A stretch of 64,000 nt of DNA from Sympetrum striolatum (GCA_947579665.1 OX388347.1:42044943-42108942), one strand, 5' to 3'. Positions 39,120-50,030 are shown, counted from the first letter of the stretch. The notes: generated by a model not told the origin, from the sequence alone. Translations and numbers: made by a program.

Positions 39120-39411
39120 AAAAAATATTCGGTAAAACATCCCGAAGTTAATCGCGCAGCGGTCCAGCGCTATGGAGAGATCCATCTTGGAGTTAACCTA
39201 GAAGCAGTCCAAGGCTACGGAGTGGCTCATCGTGAAGTTATCGGAATTACCCGAATTAGTCATACTACCCAAATTATCTGAATTACCATCCAACTCACCC
39301 TGAAGTCCAGCGAGATGCTGTATCACGGTATGAGCGTAATTTAAATTTGAGTTGAATGAGATGTCTCTCAGAGTAATCCAGTCCTGTGCTTGCTCCAAAT
39401 GAATATCCAGG
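39120..39411 (+). pseudogene. Repeat-peptide exon remnant (15-residue units)
   Basis: From 39138 two 45-bp units are in phase: HPEVNRAAVQRYGEI and HLGVNLEAVQGYGVA. A third starts HREVIGI before diverging to a TGA at 39279. A further unit, HPEVQRDAVSRYERN, appears at 39296 in another frame. The region ends at a plausible donor CCAG|GTAAAT (39411). The repeat unit is conserved better at the protein than at the DNA level, suggesting past coding function. The present copy is interrupted. Linkage to the signal-peptide exon at 38752 is inferred from order and strand. Confidence 0.4.
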
Positions 39412-39433
39412 TAAATTTTCTGGTAATGCCTTA

Positions 39434-39693
39434 CAACACATACTTCCCATTAAGTTAACTTTCAGCTCTCTTCGGTCAAACGAAACCTTCCACTGTCCAC
39501 TCTGTACTGCTCTTCTTTTCCTGCTCATCTCCCACAGTAGGACGATGTCTTTTTTCGTCCTGGGAAAGAGATGGCAGCACTGGAAAGACCACCGAAACTC
39601 ATCCTTTACATAAACCCCCTTCTTTTCTGAAAAATTCATCACTGATACAAAAGCTAAAAACACAATCCAAAGTATTCCATTAGGCGACAGCAA
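39434..39693 (-). CDS. Candidate secreted-protein first exon, unassigned
   Basis: The frame starts MLSPNGILWIVFLAFVSVM, which looks like a cleavable signal peptide, then continues with a basic, cysteine-containing stretch (FQCCHLF, MSRKRRAVQSGQW). A potential donor GTAAGG lies near 39423-39434 after the MGSMC segment, although the frame stays open to about 39295. I do not recognise the family. It may be a chance frame; the signal-peptide character and codon length are its only support. Confidence 0.25.
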
Positions 39694-39699
39694 ACACTT

Positions 39700-42600
39700 T
39701 CTTTTGAAGCGACAGCTGCGTTCATCGGCAGCCTGGAGTTACCCAATCATAGGGAGCTCAACTAATGTTGAATATTTCTTAAGATATTTACTTTAAAAAC
39801 TTCCCTAAAGCAGATATGAGGACCTACAGACGTTTTGACTGCGTTCATTATGTTCATGGTTATAGGAGAAGACTGAATCGCTCAAATTAGTTCTGCTGAC
39901 GCAAATAGTCCCATAAAGCTCGATCCCTGCACCATCTTTCCATCAAGTAATATTACTTAAAACCTCTTCTGTTTAAATTTATATAGTTTCCACGTTTACT
40001 TATAGTTTAGTCATTTAATTACGTCTGTTAACTTTTCTCAATCGTATGTGAAACGCTTTAATGCGTTCTGCTACAACTAGACGGCATGTTTTCCTTCTCT
40101 TACTCTGATATTTTTTATTGATTTCATTTGCGTTGCTTCTATTGGTTCCATATTGTCATTTTCCAGATTATTTTCATTACATATGGCATACGTTAATGCA
40201 TGTTGGATTGGTTTGAGAATAAGATTTGCTAAGACTATGTTTCCAGTTCATCCCTCTGCAAGATGGTTATTAAGTCCTGGAAATCGATCACTGTAATATT
40301 ACTAAGCGTGCTGCTTACATTAAACTATGTGTTTTCATTTTCTCATGCATAGCTGAGAATTTTAAAACTATTTTTTAGTTTATGTTGGCTCAGTATCGAT
40401 ATTAAACAAAACCTCTTTATATTACATATGAAATACTTTAACCGTATCAGCATGATTCACTAGGAAAGAGGACAAGTTCTTCATATGCTTTTGATTTACA
40501 TTAACCAGGATTATTTGTTGCAATTTTATTTCTAGTAAAAAAGTTACGCACATTTATTTGCGTGATAACATTTGTGGGATTGAAGAACGGCTAACATATA
40601 ATTTACTACACAAAAGTTACTTTATCTTTCATGTTGTGTGTAAACGAACATCCGTTCATATATATAAATTACACTCGATTTTGGAAATTCCTGTTATGAG
40701 GGTTTGGGTTATGATGACTGACTCACTTGATGATGGTCGACAAACTTTCTGTCACATAACACTAACACATCCTACTACTTTTATGGGATGTTCATTTCTG
40801 GGCGATTTGGATGAAATAACACAGTTGGGTTATTTATGCAATTGCTTTTCTGTAAGCATTGTATATTTTTTGCTTCTGTTCTTGGTTTTAAGTCTGTTAT
40901 TTGTCATGGTTAAGCTGAAATTCTTCGTTTCTGTTGTTTGCATGAGCTCACTATTGGTTTTTTATCTACTACTTCCGTTTTGTCTCTTGTCTTCGTTGGA
41001 AGATATGATTTCCATCCTTTGCTTGTGGAGTAGAATAATATTTCAATTTTTTATTCATTGCTTTGTGAACATTTCGTGTACTGCTTTTCACCATTTGAAC
41101 ATCCCTGCTCTTCGATTGATTTATTAATCTCCACGCTTCGCAATACACTTGGAATCGGCGCCAACCGATCCTCTCCTTTATATTTTTCATACAGAATTTT
41201 CTCCTTGACATGCCCTCACATGCACATAGAAATCGGTGTAACCGACAATCGAGGCATTTTCATTCTGGGGCATTTCATCTATATTTATCTGAAAAAAAAT
41301 TCAAACCAAATACGGCGGCCTGGTAGTCGACGCTCTGTGTACGTGTCACCCACGGTGAATACTTCCTGGCTGGACTATGTCCCAAAATCGGATGCCGTGC
41401 CATGAACTTAACTTTTACTCACACACACCCATACTTGATGAACTATATTTGTTTTTAAATGCCAATTAGATGGTTTACATCTACTGGGCAAGTCAAGGTT
41501 CCAAAAAAGAGAGGCTATGATGAAGTTCCAAGGCTACTGAGCAGCAAAAGTCTAAGTTAGAATAGCAACTCTTGGGAAAGGTAGAGGCAAGAGCGGCCGA
41601 AACAAATGAACATCGTGAACCTTGTATGGAATCACAACGCATTAGTCAAGCTGGTCATAAAAATACCAGAGATTCATGCCTCTGACCTCACGCAAAAAAA
41701 ATTATTCGAGATAAATGTAGGGCCTCAGAAAAACTAGAGGCTCATGCTAATAGACTAAAATTACAGCATTCATCATGGCCTTATACGTATTTAGAAGTAT
41801 TTCGGTATTCGTGATAATGCAATCATTAGCTGTGTCCTACTGTTGCTATTGAAAAAGTGCACGGGATGTGTGGCAGCTTTCAAGTGAGAAAGTTCACAAC
41901 TGAATCACTCGAAATGTGTAGTTCAATTGGTATAGTTAAGTTTAATACTATGAGTAAATCTCACGTGCCACTTAACCTATGTTGGACTACAACCTTGAGT
42001 CCTTGTCTGTCAGATTTTTTTCATATCTGTTCTTCCTGGGAATTGTTCCTAGGTGCACATCACCTTTCATCCGTTATCTTGTGATATAGTTTTAGAGGAC
42101 TCTCCACTCCAATGATTCTCAAATGAAAGGAAATTTACAACAAGACTTTATTCACTTATAGGAAACACCCTCTTACAGTTCATAGGTGTCTGGAAAATCG
42201 ACTGAAAAGTCTACGTCTCCCAGAAAACCACTTCGACACAAAACCAGTGTAAGAGACTTTGCTACATCACTTTCCAAAAATATTCCTCGATCATCGCCTC
42301 GATGATTGACAATATTCTGGCACTTTTTCCCTTGGGGTGGCTTCGGGGTAAAGATCAGCGTGCGAAGATGACATGCTCTTCTCTGCGGGTGCTTCGCCAT
42401 GACACCGCAAAAGGTCCGCAAAAGTCACCACCTTCCACTAGGTGGTGACCTATGATACTCCGAGGAGGATTCCAGACTCCTGGACTGGGCAGAGATTTCC
42501 TTCTTCCCTGGTTGAGATGACTTATTTTTCTATACGCCTTCTTCGCCTAAGGCTGTATCTTTTTACGACCGCCAATCGTCTCCTAAGGCCTTCTTTCGCG

Positions 42601-42797
42601 TCCACCGATAATGTCCACGGCCATTTTTGTTTTCAATCGACCCCTTCGGAGCTCTTAGCCTATCTAGCCTCCTCTATATAAATTACTAACAGACCCTTTT
42701 ATTTTGAGCTGATGAGTAGCGTCGTGTGGATTGACGAACAATCAGATGTGTATTGATAATGTGGTGTAAAAGAGGTTAATTATTGTTTCCGCGGTAT
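39700..42797. other. Unassigned stretch
   Basis: A 189-codon plus-strand frame at 40558-41127 is hydrophobic because the strand is T-rich; it has no recognisable family and is not called. A minus-strand stretch at 42173-42421 reads as peptide-like in two alternating frames (for example EKSMSSSHADLYPEA) and may be an old coding remnant. A region near 41505-41560 weakly echoes the 39138 repeats (GAAGTTCCAAGGCTAC). Confidence 0.4.
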
Positions 42798-42930
42798 GAA
42801 CTGGTGGCACCACGAATTTTCCATTAAAAGTTAGGAATGCCTCAATTTCTCTACGACAGATTGGACGTTGGTTCCCACTCCAAAGAAACTTCTCAAAATA
42901 TTTCCACCAAGAATGTTCGATGCCTACTTT
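42798..42930 (-). pseudogene. RING-finger C-terminal exon, divergent copy
   Basis: The minus strand reads GIEHSWWKYFEKFLWSGNQ then RPICRREIEAF. Against a RING (C-x-H-x2-C-x2-C ... C-P-x-C) the histidine and the final C are kept. The two cysteines after H are W and Y (TGG and TAT, each one base from a cysteine codon), and an upstream stop is present. This spacing match in a decayed copy is the best support that the family encodes a RING. A sister copy without the first half is at 45456-45600. Confidence 0.5.
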
Positions 42931-43335
42931 TCATAAGGAATACATTGTGACGATTATGGATGAATTTTATTATAGCGTTTCCAGGCTAGATAAGTACCTG
43001 TATCTCAGAACGAGGACGCTTGTCATGATTATTTTAAACTCAGAAAGCCAACCGCTTCAGTACTATACCTGGGTTAAATTCCAGGACGTATTATTTAGTC
43101 TCTAAAAGGAATATATCGGAAGACTCGAAAAGTTTTTCATGGAACCGCTGAAAGAGCACTATTTCATCTGTAGTTAAATTAGTTATCAAGTTGAAAAAGA
43201 AGAGGCTTTTGAAACAACTGATTACCTACTGGCTGTGGTTATTTTACGAGAAATGCTTATTAATGAGACAGCTTATATTCCTTCAGTGTAGTTCGGCTGC
43301 AGTGCCCGAGATTTCTTAGAAGTTAATTTACCTAC

Positions 43336-43496
43336 CTAGATGAAGACTTCACTCCTTTCTTAAGTCCAATTCCCAGCATCTTTGAGAAAGCTATTGCAGT
43401 AGCAGTCACGAGATTGCCATCTGTGGTATTAGAGATTTCCTCGGAATAGCTCCTGAGGAATTTCCCAGCCACTTTCCTGATCTTGTCAAAGGCATT
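43336..43496 (-). CDS. Exon-like frame of unknown family next to the RING array
   Basis: An open minus-strand frame of about 53 codons reading AFDKIRKVAGKFLRSYSEEI, then TTDGNLVTATAIAFSKMLG, then IGLKKGVKSSSR. It ends at a strong donor (AG|GTAGGT). Composition is protein-like and there is no stop. A clear acceptor is not visible upstream: a TGA lies two codons before AFDK and CCTTTGACAAG could be a weak acceptor. It lies between an A exon (43582-43907) and a RING exon (42798-42930) but is absent from the equivalent interval of the next unit. No family recognised. Confidence 0.35.
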
Positions 43497-43581
43497 TCAA
43501 GTAAATACTTTTTTTTTAAGAATTAGATTTTCCCTTAATGATAATCAGCAGGCAAAGAAAGACCTCTCGCAGGTTTCCCTT

Positions 43582-43907
43582 ATTTTGAACTGCGTATTGT
43601 ATTTCTCCGTAATACCAAAGGGCACTTTGAGATTTGAATCACATTTTCGAAAGAACTGCTTCAGTCGCAACGGTTCTTAGACGCTCTGGATGCTCTGACA
43701 TCTTGCATTACCTTGAGCATCATTTCCCTATCTTTTCGTACTGGTAGAGTTTTAGCGAGATCCACATGTTTACTACATTTATTCCGTGAAGGAGTCTGAA
43801 GAAATAACATAATCTATTCCACATTACTCTGTGGACTTGGTTGACAACTCCTTAAAGATTTCAAACACCGAATCAAGGAAAATCATTACGTTCTTCACTA
43901 ACTCCAT
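43582..43907 (-). pseudogene. N-terminal exon A of RING family, copy 1
   Basis: ATG (43905-43907) starts MELVKNVMIFLDSVFEIFKE, followed by LSTKSTE and a TAA. The downstream part KCSKHVDLAKTLPVRKDREM is in another frame. The end has lost its donor (GG in place of GT after AAATAAG). It aligns along its length with copies 2 and 3. A TATA-like ATAAATAA lies about 95-105 bp upstream (44001-44011). Confidence 0.55.
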
Positions 43908-44000
43908 TTTCGCTAATCGCTAATGATGCATCGATACATATCGATCTGATTTAATGCTTAATACATCGGATACTATTAAATCATCCGCAACTTACATACC

Positions 44001-44011
44001 AGGTTATTTAT
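44001..44011 (-). promoter_or_regulatory. TATA-like box upstream of exon A copy 1
   Basis: Minus-strand ATAAATAACCTGG, followed by GTATGTAAGTTGCGGATG. The same arrangement lies upstream of copy 3 (50031-50040) and copy 4 (52667-52680), about 95-115 bp before the ATG. Confidence 0.45.
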
Positions 44012-44169
44012 CCATCGGACGTCTTTATTTCCATCGAACGTCTCAACACCTCTAGAACTTTCGTTCACGCTAAAAAAACGCCCTGCGCGGCCCGTGCAGA
44101 CAGTTCAGTCGGTGTTCCTCATTCATTTCACGCAGCCCAGGCGACAATGTATTAAAATATAGAATTGTT

Positions 44170-44364
44170 CCGGAGAAACAAATTTTACTTGGTTTCTTCA
44201 ACCTGAGACATCTTGAAACTAAATTTTTTCGTCGTGTCTTGAATGAATCTATTCTCCTCTGGCATATTGGATATTTTTGGTTGTCATAAATAAGCCTTCA
44301 GTAGCATTTGCCATCCAGTATGTGTAAGCATGGCAGCAGTCTGTTTGTGTAAGAACAATCGAGG
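44170..44364 (-). pseudogene. RING C-terminal exon B, copy 1
   Basis: An acceptor AATCGAG|C joins in phase 2 to the exon C donor. The frame reads LDCSYTNRLLPCLHILDGKC, a stop, then RLIYDNQKYPICQRR. This matches RING spacing C-x-H-x2-D-x2-C...P-x-C, with Asp at the fifth ligand in all three B copies and Y in place of the C before PIC here. One in-frame TGA and later decay make it non-functional. Confidence 0.6.
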
Positions 44365-44628
44365 CTCGATTATCAGTGAATAGACAGATACAATGGGTTT
44401 CGGACCCGGGTTCGACCCACAGCCATGCATATATGTTCCTCTTCTTTCCTCTCTAGCCGCATCGCTATGCGTACAGAAATACTTCCTATCCTTATTCGCT
44501 GCGACTTATTTATCGTTTACCGTTTACGAAATAGCAATTTCATGGGAGAGGAAGAAAATATGAATGCTGGTGGGAGTCTTTCCATTAATGGATGTTACTT
44601 CTCAATGGTTTCTGCTAAAAATATTTAC

Positions 44629-44703
44629 CTGAGAATTTGCGTTCCCCGTGCTTTTTCCAAGCAGAAGCAGCAGAGTTTCCAGATATTCCTTCGGGTTCTT
44701 CAC
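44629..44703 (-). pseudogene. RING N-terminal exon C, copy 1
   Basis: A 75-bp exon with an intact acceptor (CTTTTACAG|) and donor (|GTAAAT). In the phase set by exon A (AG|G) it reads a TGA first, then RTRRNIWKLCCFCLEKARG. LCCFC supplies the first C-x2-C zinc ligands of a RING. Copies 2 and 3 have TTA and CTA at the position of the TGA, so the stop is a lesion. Exon C ends in phase 2, as exon B requires. Confidence 0.6.
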
Positions 44704-44979
44704 CTGTAAAAGAAAAACTTTATAGTACCTATACTATACCTATATCCTGATTAAATTGAACACAAATATAAATATTAAATTCGAAAAACTTCAATACGAC
44801 ATTATAAATCCGATGTCCCTTATCGAATAACAATCATACATTTCCAGTATCGTATTTTAAAATATTAGATTTTTCAACAATATACATATTTATTTATTTA
44901 TATTAAAATAAAGGACACAACCATTCTTGCATGGTGAATAATGAGGTTTTTTTTCTTTGTTTTGATCAAATATAATAAC

Positions 44980-45034
44980 AAAGGCTAAGGTGCAAAATGA
45001 CCTAAGCTGTCGACGCACTTCTAATAACTACTAT
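44980..45034 (+). mobile_element. 5'-truncated SINE body
   Basis: AAGGTGCAAAATGACCTAAG followed by CTGTCGACGCACTTCTAATA matches the 3' body of the tRNA-derived SINE at 45644-45777 and 55959-56088. The tRNA head is missing. It ends in CTACTATTA, the remains of the TAC tail. Confidence 0.75.
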
Positions 45035-45059
45035 TAAGAAATGCCATTCGCAAATTTAC

Positions 45060-45383
45060 CTTATTTGGAGCTGCGTATTGTCTTTCTTCGTTATACCGAA
45101 GGGCACTTTGAAATTTAAATCACCCTTTCGAAAAAACTGCTTATATCGCAATGGTTCATCGTTATCCTCGATGCAACAATCTTGCATCAGCTTAAGCATC
45201 ATTTCTCCATCTTTTCGTACTGGTAGAGTTCCAGCGAGATCCATATATTGACTATATTTTTTGCCTCGAGAATCCTGAAGGAATAACATAATCTATTCCA
45301 ATTTGTGTGGACTTGGATGACAACTCTTTAAAGATTATAAACACCGAAACTAGGAAAATCTTTGCGTTCTTCACTAACTCCAT
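45060..45383 (-). pseudogene. N-terminal exon A of RING family, copy 2 (best preserved)
   Basis: ATG (45381-45383) begins MELVKNAKIFLVSVFIIFKE. One frameshift near 45300 separates this from the second part, open for about 77 codons: DSRGKKYSQYMDLAGTLPVR, KDGEMMLKLMQ, then DEPLRYKQFFRKGDLNFKVP and FGITKKDNTQLQIR. It ends at an intact donor AAG|GTAAAT in phase 2. CTTCAG precedes DSRG and could be either coding or an acceptor. No known domain recognised in this part. Upstream similarity breaks at about 45456, where a divergent RING exon begins. Confidence 0.55.
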
Positions 45384-45455
45384 ATTCGTTAATCGCTAAT
45401 GATACATCGATGCAAATGGATTAGATGTAATACTTAATACATCGGATAATATCAA

Positions 45456-45600
45456 CTATCTAAGCCTCGTTTCCTCAACTTGACCCATCGGCACCACAAA
45501 TTTTTCATTAAATTTTTCGAATGCCTTCAATCTTCTACGGCAAATTGCACATTAAATGTGGTTCCAGAGAAGCTGAATTCCGTTTCTTGTACTTAAGAAT
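45456..45600 (-). pseudogene. RING C-terminal exon, divergent copy 2
   Basis: The minus strand reads CAICRRRLKAFEKFNEKFVV then QVEETRLR and TAG. It parallels the RPICRREIEAF copy at 42798 and the QVEET ending of exon B copies. The N-terminal half is lost or scrambled. A SINE (45644-45777) is inserted immediately upstream. Confidence 0.5.
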
Positions 45601-45643
45601 TTCCTCCCTTTATCAATAATTCTCTATTCACGCTGCCATCGAG

Positions 45644-45777
45644 TAGTAGTAGTAGTATAGTTAAAAGTGCTTCGACAGCTTAGGTCATTTCGCACATTGG
45701 CTCCAACCGGGATTCGAACCCGGGACCGCTTTTACCAAAGGCAAACGCGCTGTCCACATGACTATCCGGGAGCCTTA
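45644..45777 (-). mobile_element. tRNA-derived SINE with 13-bp target-site duplication
   Basis: On the minus strand a tRNA-like head (GGCTCCCGGATAG ... GGTTCGAATCC B box ... GGAGCC) is followed by a short body (GTGCGAAATGACCTAAGCTG) and a TAC trinucleotide tail. ACGCTGCCATCGA flanks both ends perfectly (45631-45643 and 45778-45790), proving insertion by retrotransposition. The head would use Pol III A and B boxes for transcription. It is about 134 bp, a full copy by comparison with 55959-56088. Confidence 0.92.
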
Positions 45778-45790
45778 ACGCTGCCATCGA

Positions 45791-46555
45791 ATCCTTTTGA
45801 ATCGCTTGATGAACTTTTTTTTATTTCCATATGGCAGGTGATATTTCTCATGGATTCACAGTGTATATAGGAGAAGACTTCTGTTCAGTAAGTTATCATG
45901 TTTTACGGCCCTCATAAGTTTATCGGTATTTGAGGAAAAAAGAGATTCACCCACTCCGGACGTTACGTTCGATTCCGCGTTCCTTCAATACCTTAGTTCC
46001 TTCCCTCTGAGGGGGTTGGTGTGACGAAGTCGCGAGACTTATTTGACGCAAATGTCGTCAGGCAGTCGCGTGGCTCCCACCGGACGTCTCGCCGGTGTTC
46101 CAAACATTGTACGAGACTGCCCTCTGATAGTCTTCCATCGGCAGTCTCTCCATTTCTGGAACTTTCGTTCTTGGCAAAGTGGCAGACAGTTGGCATATAA
46201 ACATTACTCAAAGCAGGGTTGGGTTGGGTTGGTGGGTAGGGTCTCATGTCATTTGAATTTTAAATTTTGTGCCTCGCTAAAAGGTAAATATCAAACCCAA
46301 ACTCTACCTACCAAGTCCTATAGTGCTTTCTTAAAATCATATAGCTGTATTTTTATTCAATACCTCTAAAACTACTTCTACTAACCACTACTAAGGGTCA
46401 CAGAACCTACAGTGGGTTCGGGCTGCCGTCTGGTGGCGAATTTCCGAAACAAGGTTAAAGAACCTCCATTTCAACCCAAAGCAGCAGTCGGTGTTCCTCA
46501 TTCAATCCACGCAACCTGCGCGGCTATATAAGAAAATATAGGAATTGTTGCTTAA
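45791..46555. other. Intervening sequence of the array
   Basis: No exon recognised. CGGTGTTCCTCATTC near 46488 matches 44111-44125, so the flanks of exon B are also part of the duplicated unit. A GGGTTGGGTTGGTGGG run lies near 46218-46236. Confidence 0.5.
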
Positions 46556-46743
46556 AATAATTTTTCATGGTTTCTTCAACCTGAGACACCTTAAAACGAA
46601 CCTTCTCGTCAAAAGTCTTGAATTAATTTATTCTCCTTCGACATATTGGACATTTCTGACGGTCATACATAAGCCTTCCGTAACATTTTCCATCCAGCAT
46701 GTGGAATCATGGCAGCAGTCTGTATGTTCAAGAACGATCGAGA
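46556..46743 (-). pseudogene. RING C-terminal exon B, copy 2
   Basis: It reads FHMLDGKCYGRLMYDRQKCP then ICRRRI, keeping H-x2-D-x2-C and C-P-I-C of the RING. FDEKVRFKVSQVEETMKN follows after a stop. Lesions: two upstream stops, the first RING cysteine lost, and acceptor AG changed to AA (AATCGAA). Confidence 0.6.
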
Positions 46744-46998
46744 TTCGATTACTACTGAATAGACAGATACAATTTCGGACTTGGGTACGACCCTCAGTCA
46801 TGCATATATTTTCTTCTTTTTTCCTCTCTAGCCGCATCGCTATGCGTACAGATAGATATACTGCCTTTCCTTATTCGCTACGACTTATTTATCGTTTCCC
46901 GTTTACGAAATCGCAGTTCAATTGGAGCAGAAGGCAAGTTGAATGCTTGTAGGAACCTAGCCTTTCCATTAATACATCTTACTTCTTAGTGGTTTTTG

Positions 46999-47072
46999 CT
47001 GAGAACTCGCTCTTTCCTTGCTTCTTCCGAGCAGAAGCAGCAAAGCTAAAGATATTTCTTCGGGGTCTTAAC
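46999..47072 (-). pseudogene. RING N-terminal exon C, copy 2
   Basis: The acceptor TTTTACAG is intact. The core reads LCCFCSEEARKERVL after a one-base shift and a TAG. The donor is lost (CAG|CAAAAA). Confidence 0.55.
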
Positions 47073-47559
47073 CTGTAAAAGAAAACTTTATAGTACTTAT
47101 AACTCTATTAAACTTTACAAAAATATAATTATTATTATCGTAAAAGTTCAATATGGCTTTAGTAATCCGATGTCCTTTATCGAATAACACAATCATTTCC
47201 AATGTCGTATTTATCTAATACTGGTTATTCGAATTCTATGTATTACTATTTATATTGAATATGAAGCGTGAATTTGGAGGAAGGCCCCTTGACAGTAATA
47301 ATGGTGCAAAATCCGTGTTCAGCAGTGGTTGTCTTCACTGGCGTCATCTTTCTTTGAAAAGGGCATGCAAAGGTTGATTCATCGCTATTAGAAACGTCCA
47401 AACATCGGCAACCACTATGCCGAAAAATAGTTAAAGTTAAATAGTTGAAGGAATGCTCTTTCATCAACAGATAAATGCTGTAGTGAAGAGAAATGTTTTA
47501 TGCCTTTTTTTCAAACCGGTACTCACTTTTCAGACACGCTTCGAACTATAATATTGGGA

Positions 47560-47765
47560 TTGTTGTTGCCAAATTATTTTTTATGGTTTCTTCAACCTGC
47601 GTGACATCGAAATAAAATTTTTTGTCGAAAGTCTGGATTTTATGGATGAGCCTGCGACATGCTGGGCATTCCTGTGCATCGTACTAAACTCCTCCATAGC
47701 ACTTCCTATCTATGATGTGGAGGCCTGGCAGCAGTCTGTATGTTGAAGAACAATCGAGGATGGCA
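47560..47765 (-). pseudogene. RING C-terminal exon B, copy 3
   Basis: It reads CSSTYRLLPGLHIIDRKCYG, then after a stop YDAQECPACRRLIHKIQTF, then FDVTQVEETIKNNLATT. The RING keeps H-x2-D-x2-C and C-P-A-C; the cysteine before H is Gly. Only one stop over about 60 codons makes this the best B copy. Confidence 0.6.
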
Positions 47766-48246
47766 TATTAGTGCAAAGTCAAATACCATGTAAGTCCCTA
47801 AACCATGCCCAAAATGTTTGAATAGGATGAAATGTTTATGCAATATGCAATGAATGGAAACTCGTAGTATTAATTAAGTTGATATGAATGCGAGAGGAAT
47901 TTCAAGCATTCTACTTCATGTACTTCGAAAAGAAGCAAAAGTGGAAATGTATTTCGACATGTCCAAGACTTGACCCTGGTCTTCCGCATTTTTGTCCAGG
48001 TGCTTTGACCAAGGGAATGCCTGGTTGCAGACCTGGGTGCGTGCCTTAGTCATGCAGACATGTAATACATTTCCCCTATAGCCACATCTCTACAATTGGA
48101 GATATACTTCCTATCCTTATTCACTGCAATATATTTATTATTTTCGGTCAATAAAATCGCAGTTCAAATGGAGTGTAAGGAAAGTTGTGTGTTGGCTGGT
48201 AACGTTTCATTGATCTACGTTAATTTATAGCGTTAGATGCTAAGAC

Positions 48247-48320
48247 CTAAGAGCTTGCTCTTCTTTAGTCTCATCGAAACAGAAGCAGCAAAGCTTCATG
48301 TATTCCTATGGTATCTTAGC
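48247..48320 (-). pseudogene. RING N-terminal exon C, copy 3
   Basis: Acceptor CTATACAG is present. The core reads LCCFCFDETKEEQALR with C-x2-C kept, after a one-base shift. The donor has decayed to GTCTTA. Confidence 0.55.
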
Positions 48321-49261
48321 CTGTATAGGAAAAACTGTATAGTGTCTATAATTCGATATAACTTTAGACAAATATAATACTTATGGTAAAACTGCAGTTT
48401 ACGTGCCCACCTTTTTTGTTTTCGAAATTCGCCGCTAGATGGCAGTACCTGTATCACTAGTGTTTTTCAAGCGTACCTTTTCAAAGAATTTTTTTTTTGT
48501 TGGTGATCACAGTAATTGTTCACATCATACAATATATGCAATATCTAAATTCAACGAAAGGAACCCTACCTACCATACTCAACGCATCGGCACCGCGCAT
48601 ATTTCGTGATTAGTAGCGGAAATTGGGCGCGCGAGTTCCGTAAAAATACAAATGTTACACAACAGGAAAATTAAGAATTCAGGAAATTTATTTTTGAACT
48701 AATTTAATTTAAAATTAAATATAACGAAAAACATAAAAAACGCAAGGAAATTGAAAAGAAAATCATAAAAATAAATAAACGACCACAACAAAAAACAAAG
48801 TTAAAGAAAATGAAACAAGCTATCAAAAATTAAGACACTAGGATTCATCACAACTTTTTGGTGGAGATAAATGAAAAATAGCTTCCAATATCGTATTTAT
48901 GTAAAGCTGGGCACTCGAATTCAATATTCTATATCTCGAATTTATTCACAAATACCAGCGTAAATGGGTCTCATGACCGTATCTCAATGAGAACTGCGTG
49001 ATATCATTAACTATTAGACTATTTTCTCAGAACACAGATTTAAATCACCTTTTTGAAGGAACGACATCGGTCGTGTTGTTTTTTCGATAATTTCGGAGTA
49101 TTGATGTCTTCCGCTTCATGATTTGGTGGTCTTTATCCATTTTAAGACTCCTAGTAACATCTAAGAGTTTGCTGCATATTTCGCCTCGAGGAACCTGAAG
49201 ATATAACCGAGTAAATATTAAGTATGGAATAAAGTGAGCACAGTTCATTAAAAATTAGGTT
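48321..49261. other. Intervening sequence of the array
   Basis: No exon recognised. Includes CGCCGCTAGATGGCAG (about 48432) and an A-rich block at 48650-48840. Confidence 0.45.
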
Positions 49262-49960
49262 TTCCCTTAATGATAATCAGCAGGCTAAAATATACATCTT
49301 GCAAGTTTTCCTTATTTCGAACAGCATATTGTGTTTCTCCATATGATCAAAGGATATTTTGAGATTTAAATCACCGTTTTGAAAGAACTGCTTACGTCGT
49401 AATGGCTCTTCGTTATCCTCGATGCTCTAACCTCTTGCAGCACCTGAGCATAATTTCCTCATCTTTGCTGGTAGACTTTTAGCGAGATCGACATATTTAA
49501 TACATTTCTTTCTTGGAGGAGTCTGAAGAAATAACAGAAATAACATAATCTTTTCCACATTTCTGTTGACGTCGCAAGATGATTTTTAATAAAATATAGT
49601 CTTTCCTTTCCCAAAAAAACTCTTTATTTCCGTATCCTCCTCTTACATCGCATTTCTTCTCCAGTAATTTTCTCTCTTACCTAACTTTCAACAATCACTT
49701 ATTTATTTACACAACATGACAACCAACAAATGTTAGCAAATAAACATTTCAAAACCTACATTATTTAGCTAATTCAAAAAATACAAACAACATAAAAAAA
49801 TAATAACACATTAAAAAATTAAAATTTAAAAATTTAATAAAAAATGGCACGACGTGTGGACTTGACTGGATAATTTCTAAAAGATTACAGACACCGAATC
49901 AAGAACACTCTTTGCGTTCTTAATTAACTACGATTTTGTTAATCACTAATGATACATCGA
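49262..49960 (-). pseudogene. N-terminal exon A of RING family, copy 3, split by an insertion
   Basis: The 5' part (about 49855-49960) aligns with MELVKN...STKST-coding sequence, but its ATG is changed (TCGTAG). A block of about 280 bp (49574-49854, AT-rich, unassigned) interrupts it. The 3' part (49262-49573) reads KKCIKYVDLAKSLPAKM, a frameshift, then SIEDNEEPLRRKQFFQNGDL. Multiple lesions are present. Confidence 0.5.
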
Positions 49961-50030
49961 TGCAAATGTATTAGTTTTCATACTTAATTTATCCGATAAT
50001 ATTAAAGCATCCGCAACTTATGTACCAAAT

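Noticed and set aside
40558..41127. 189-codon plus-strand frame with hydrophobic stretches
   Set aside because: Long runs of Leu, Phe, Val and Ser follow from T-rich DNA; no family, no splice or promoter context.
45692..45776. Possible functional tRNA gene
   Set aside because: The anticodon arm does not fold well, and the tRNA-like part continues into a SINE body with tail and TSD.
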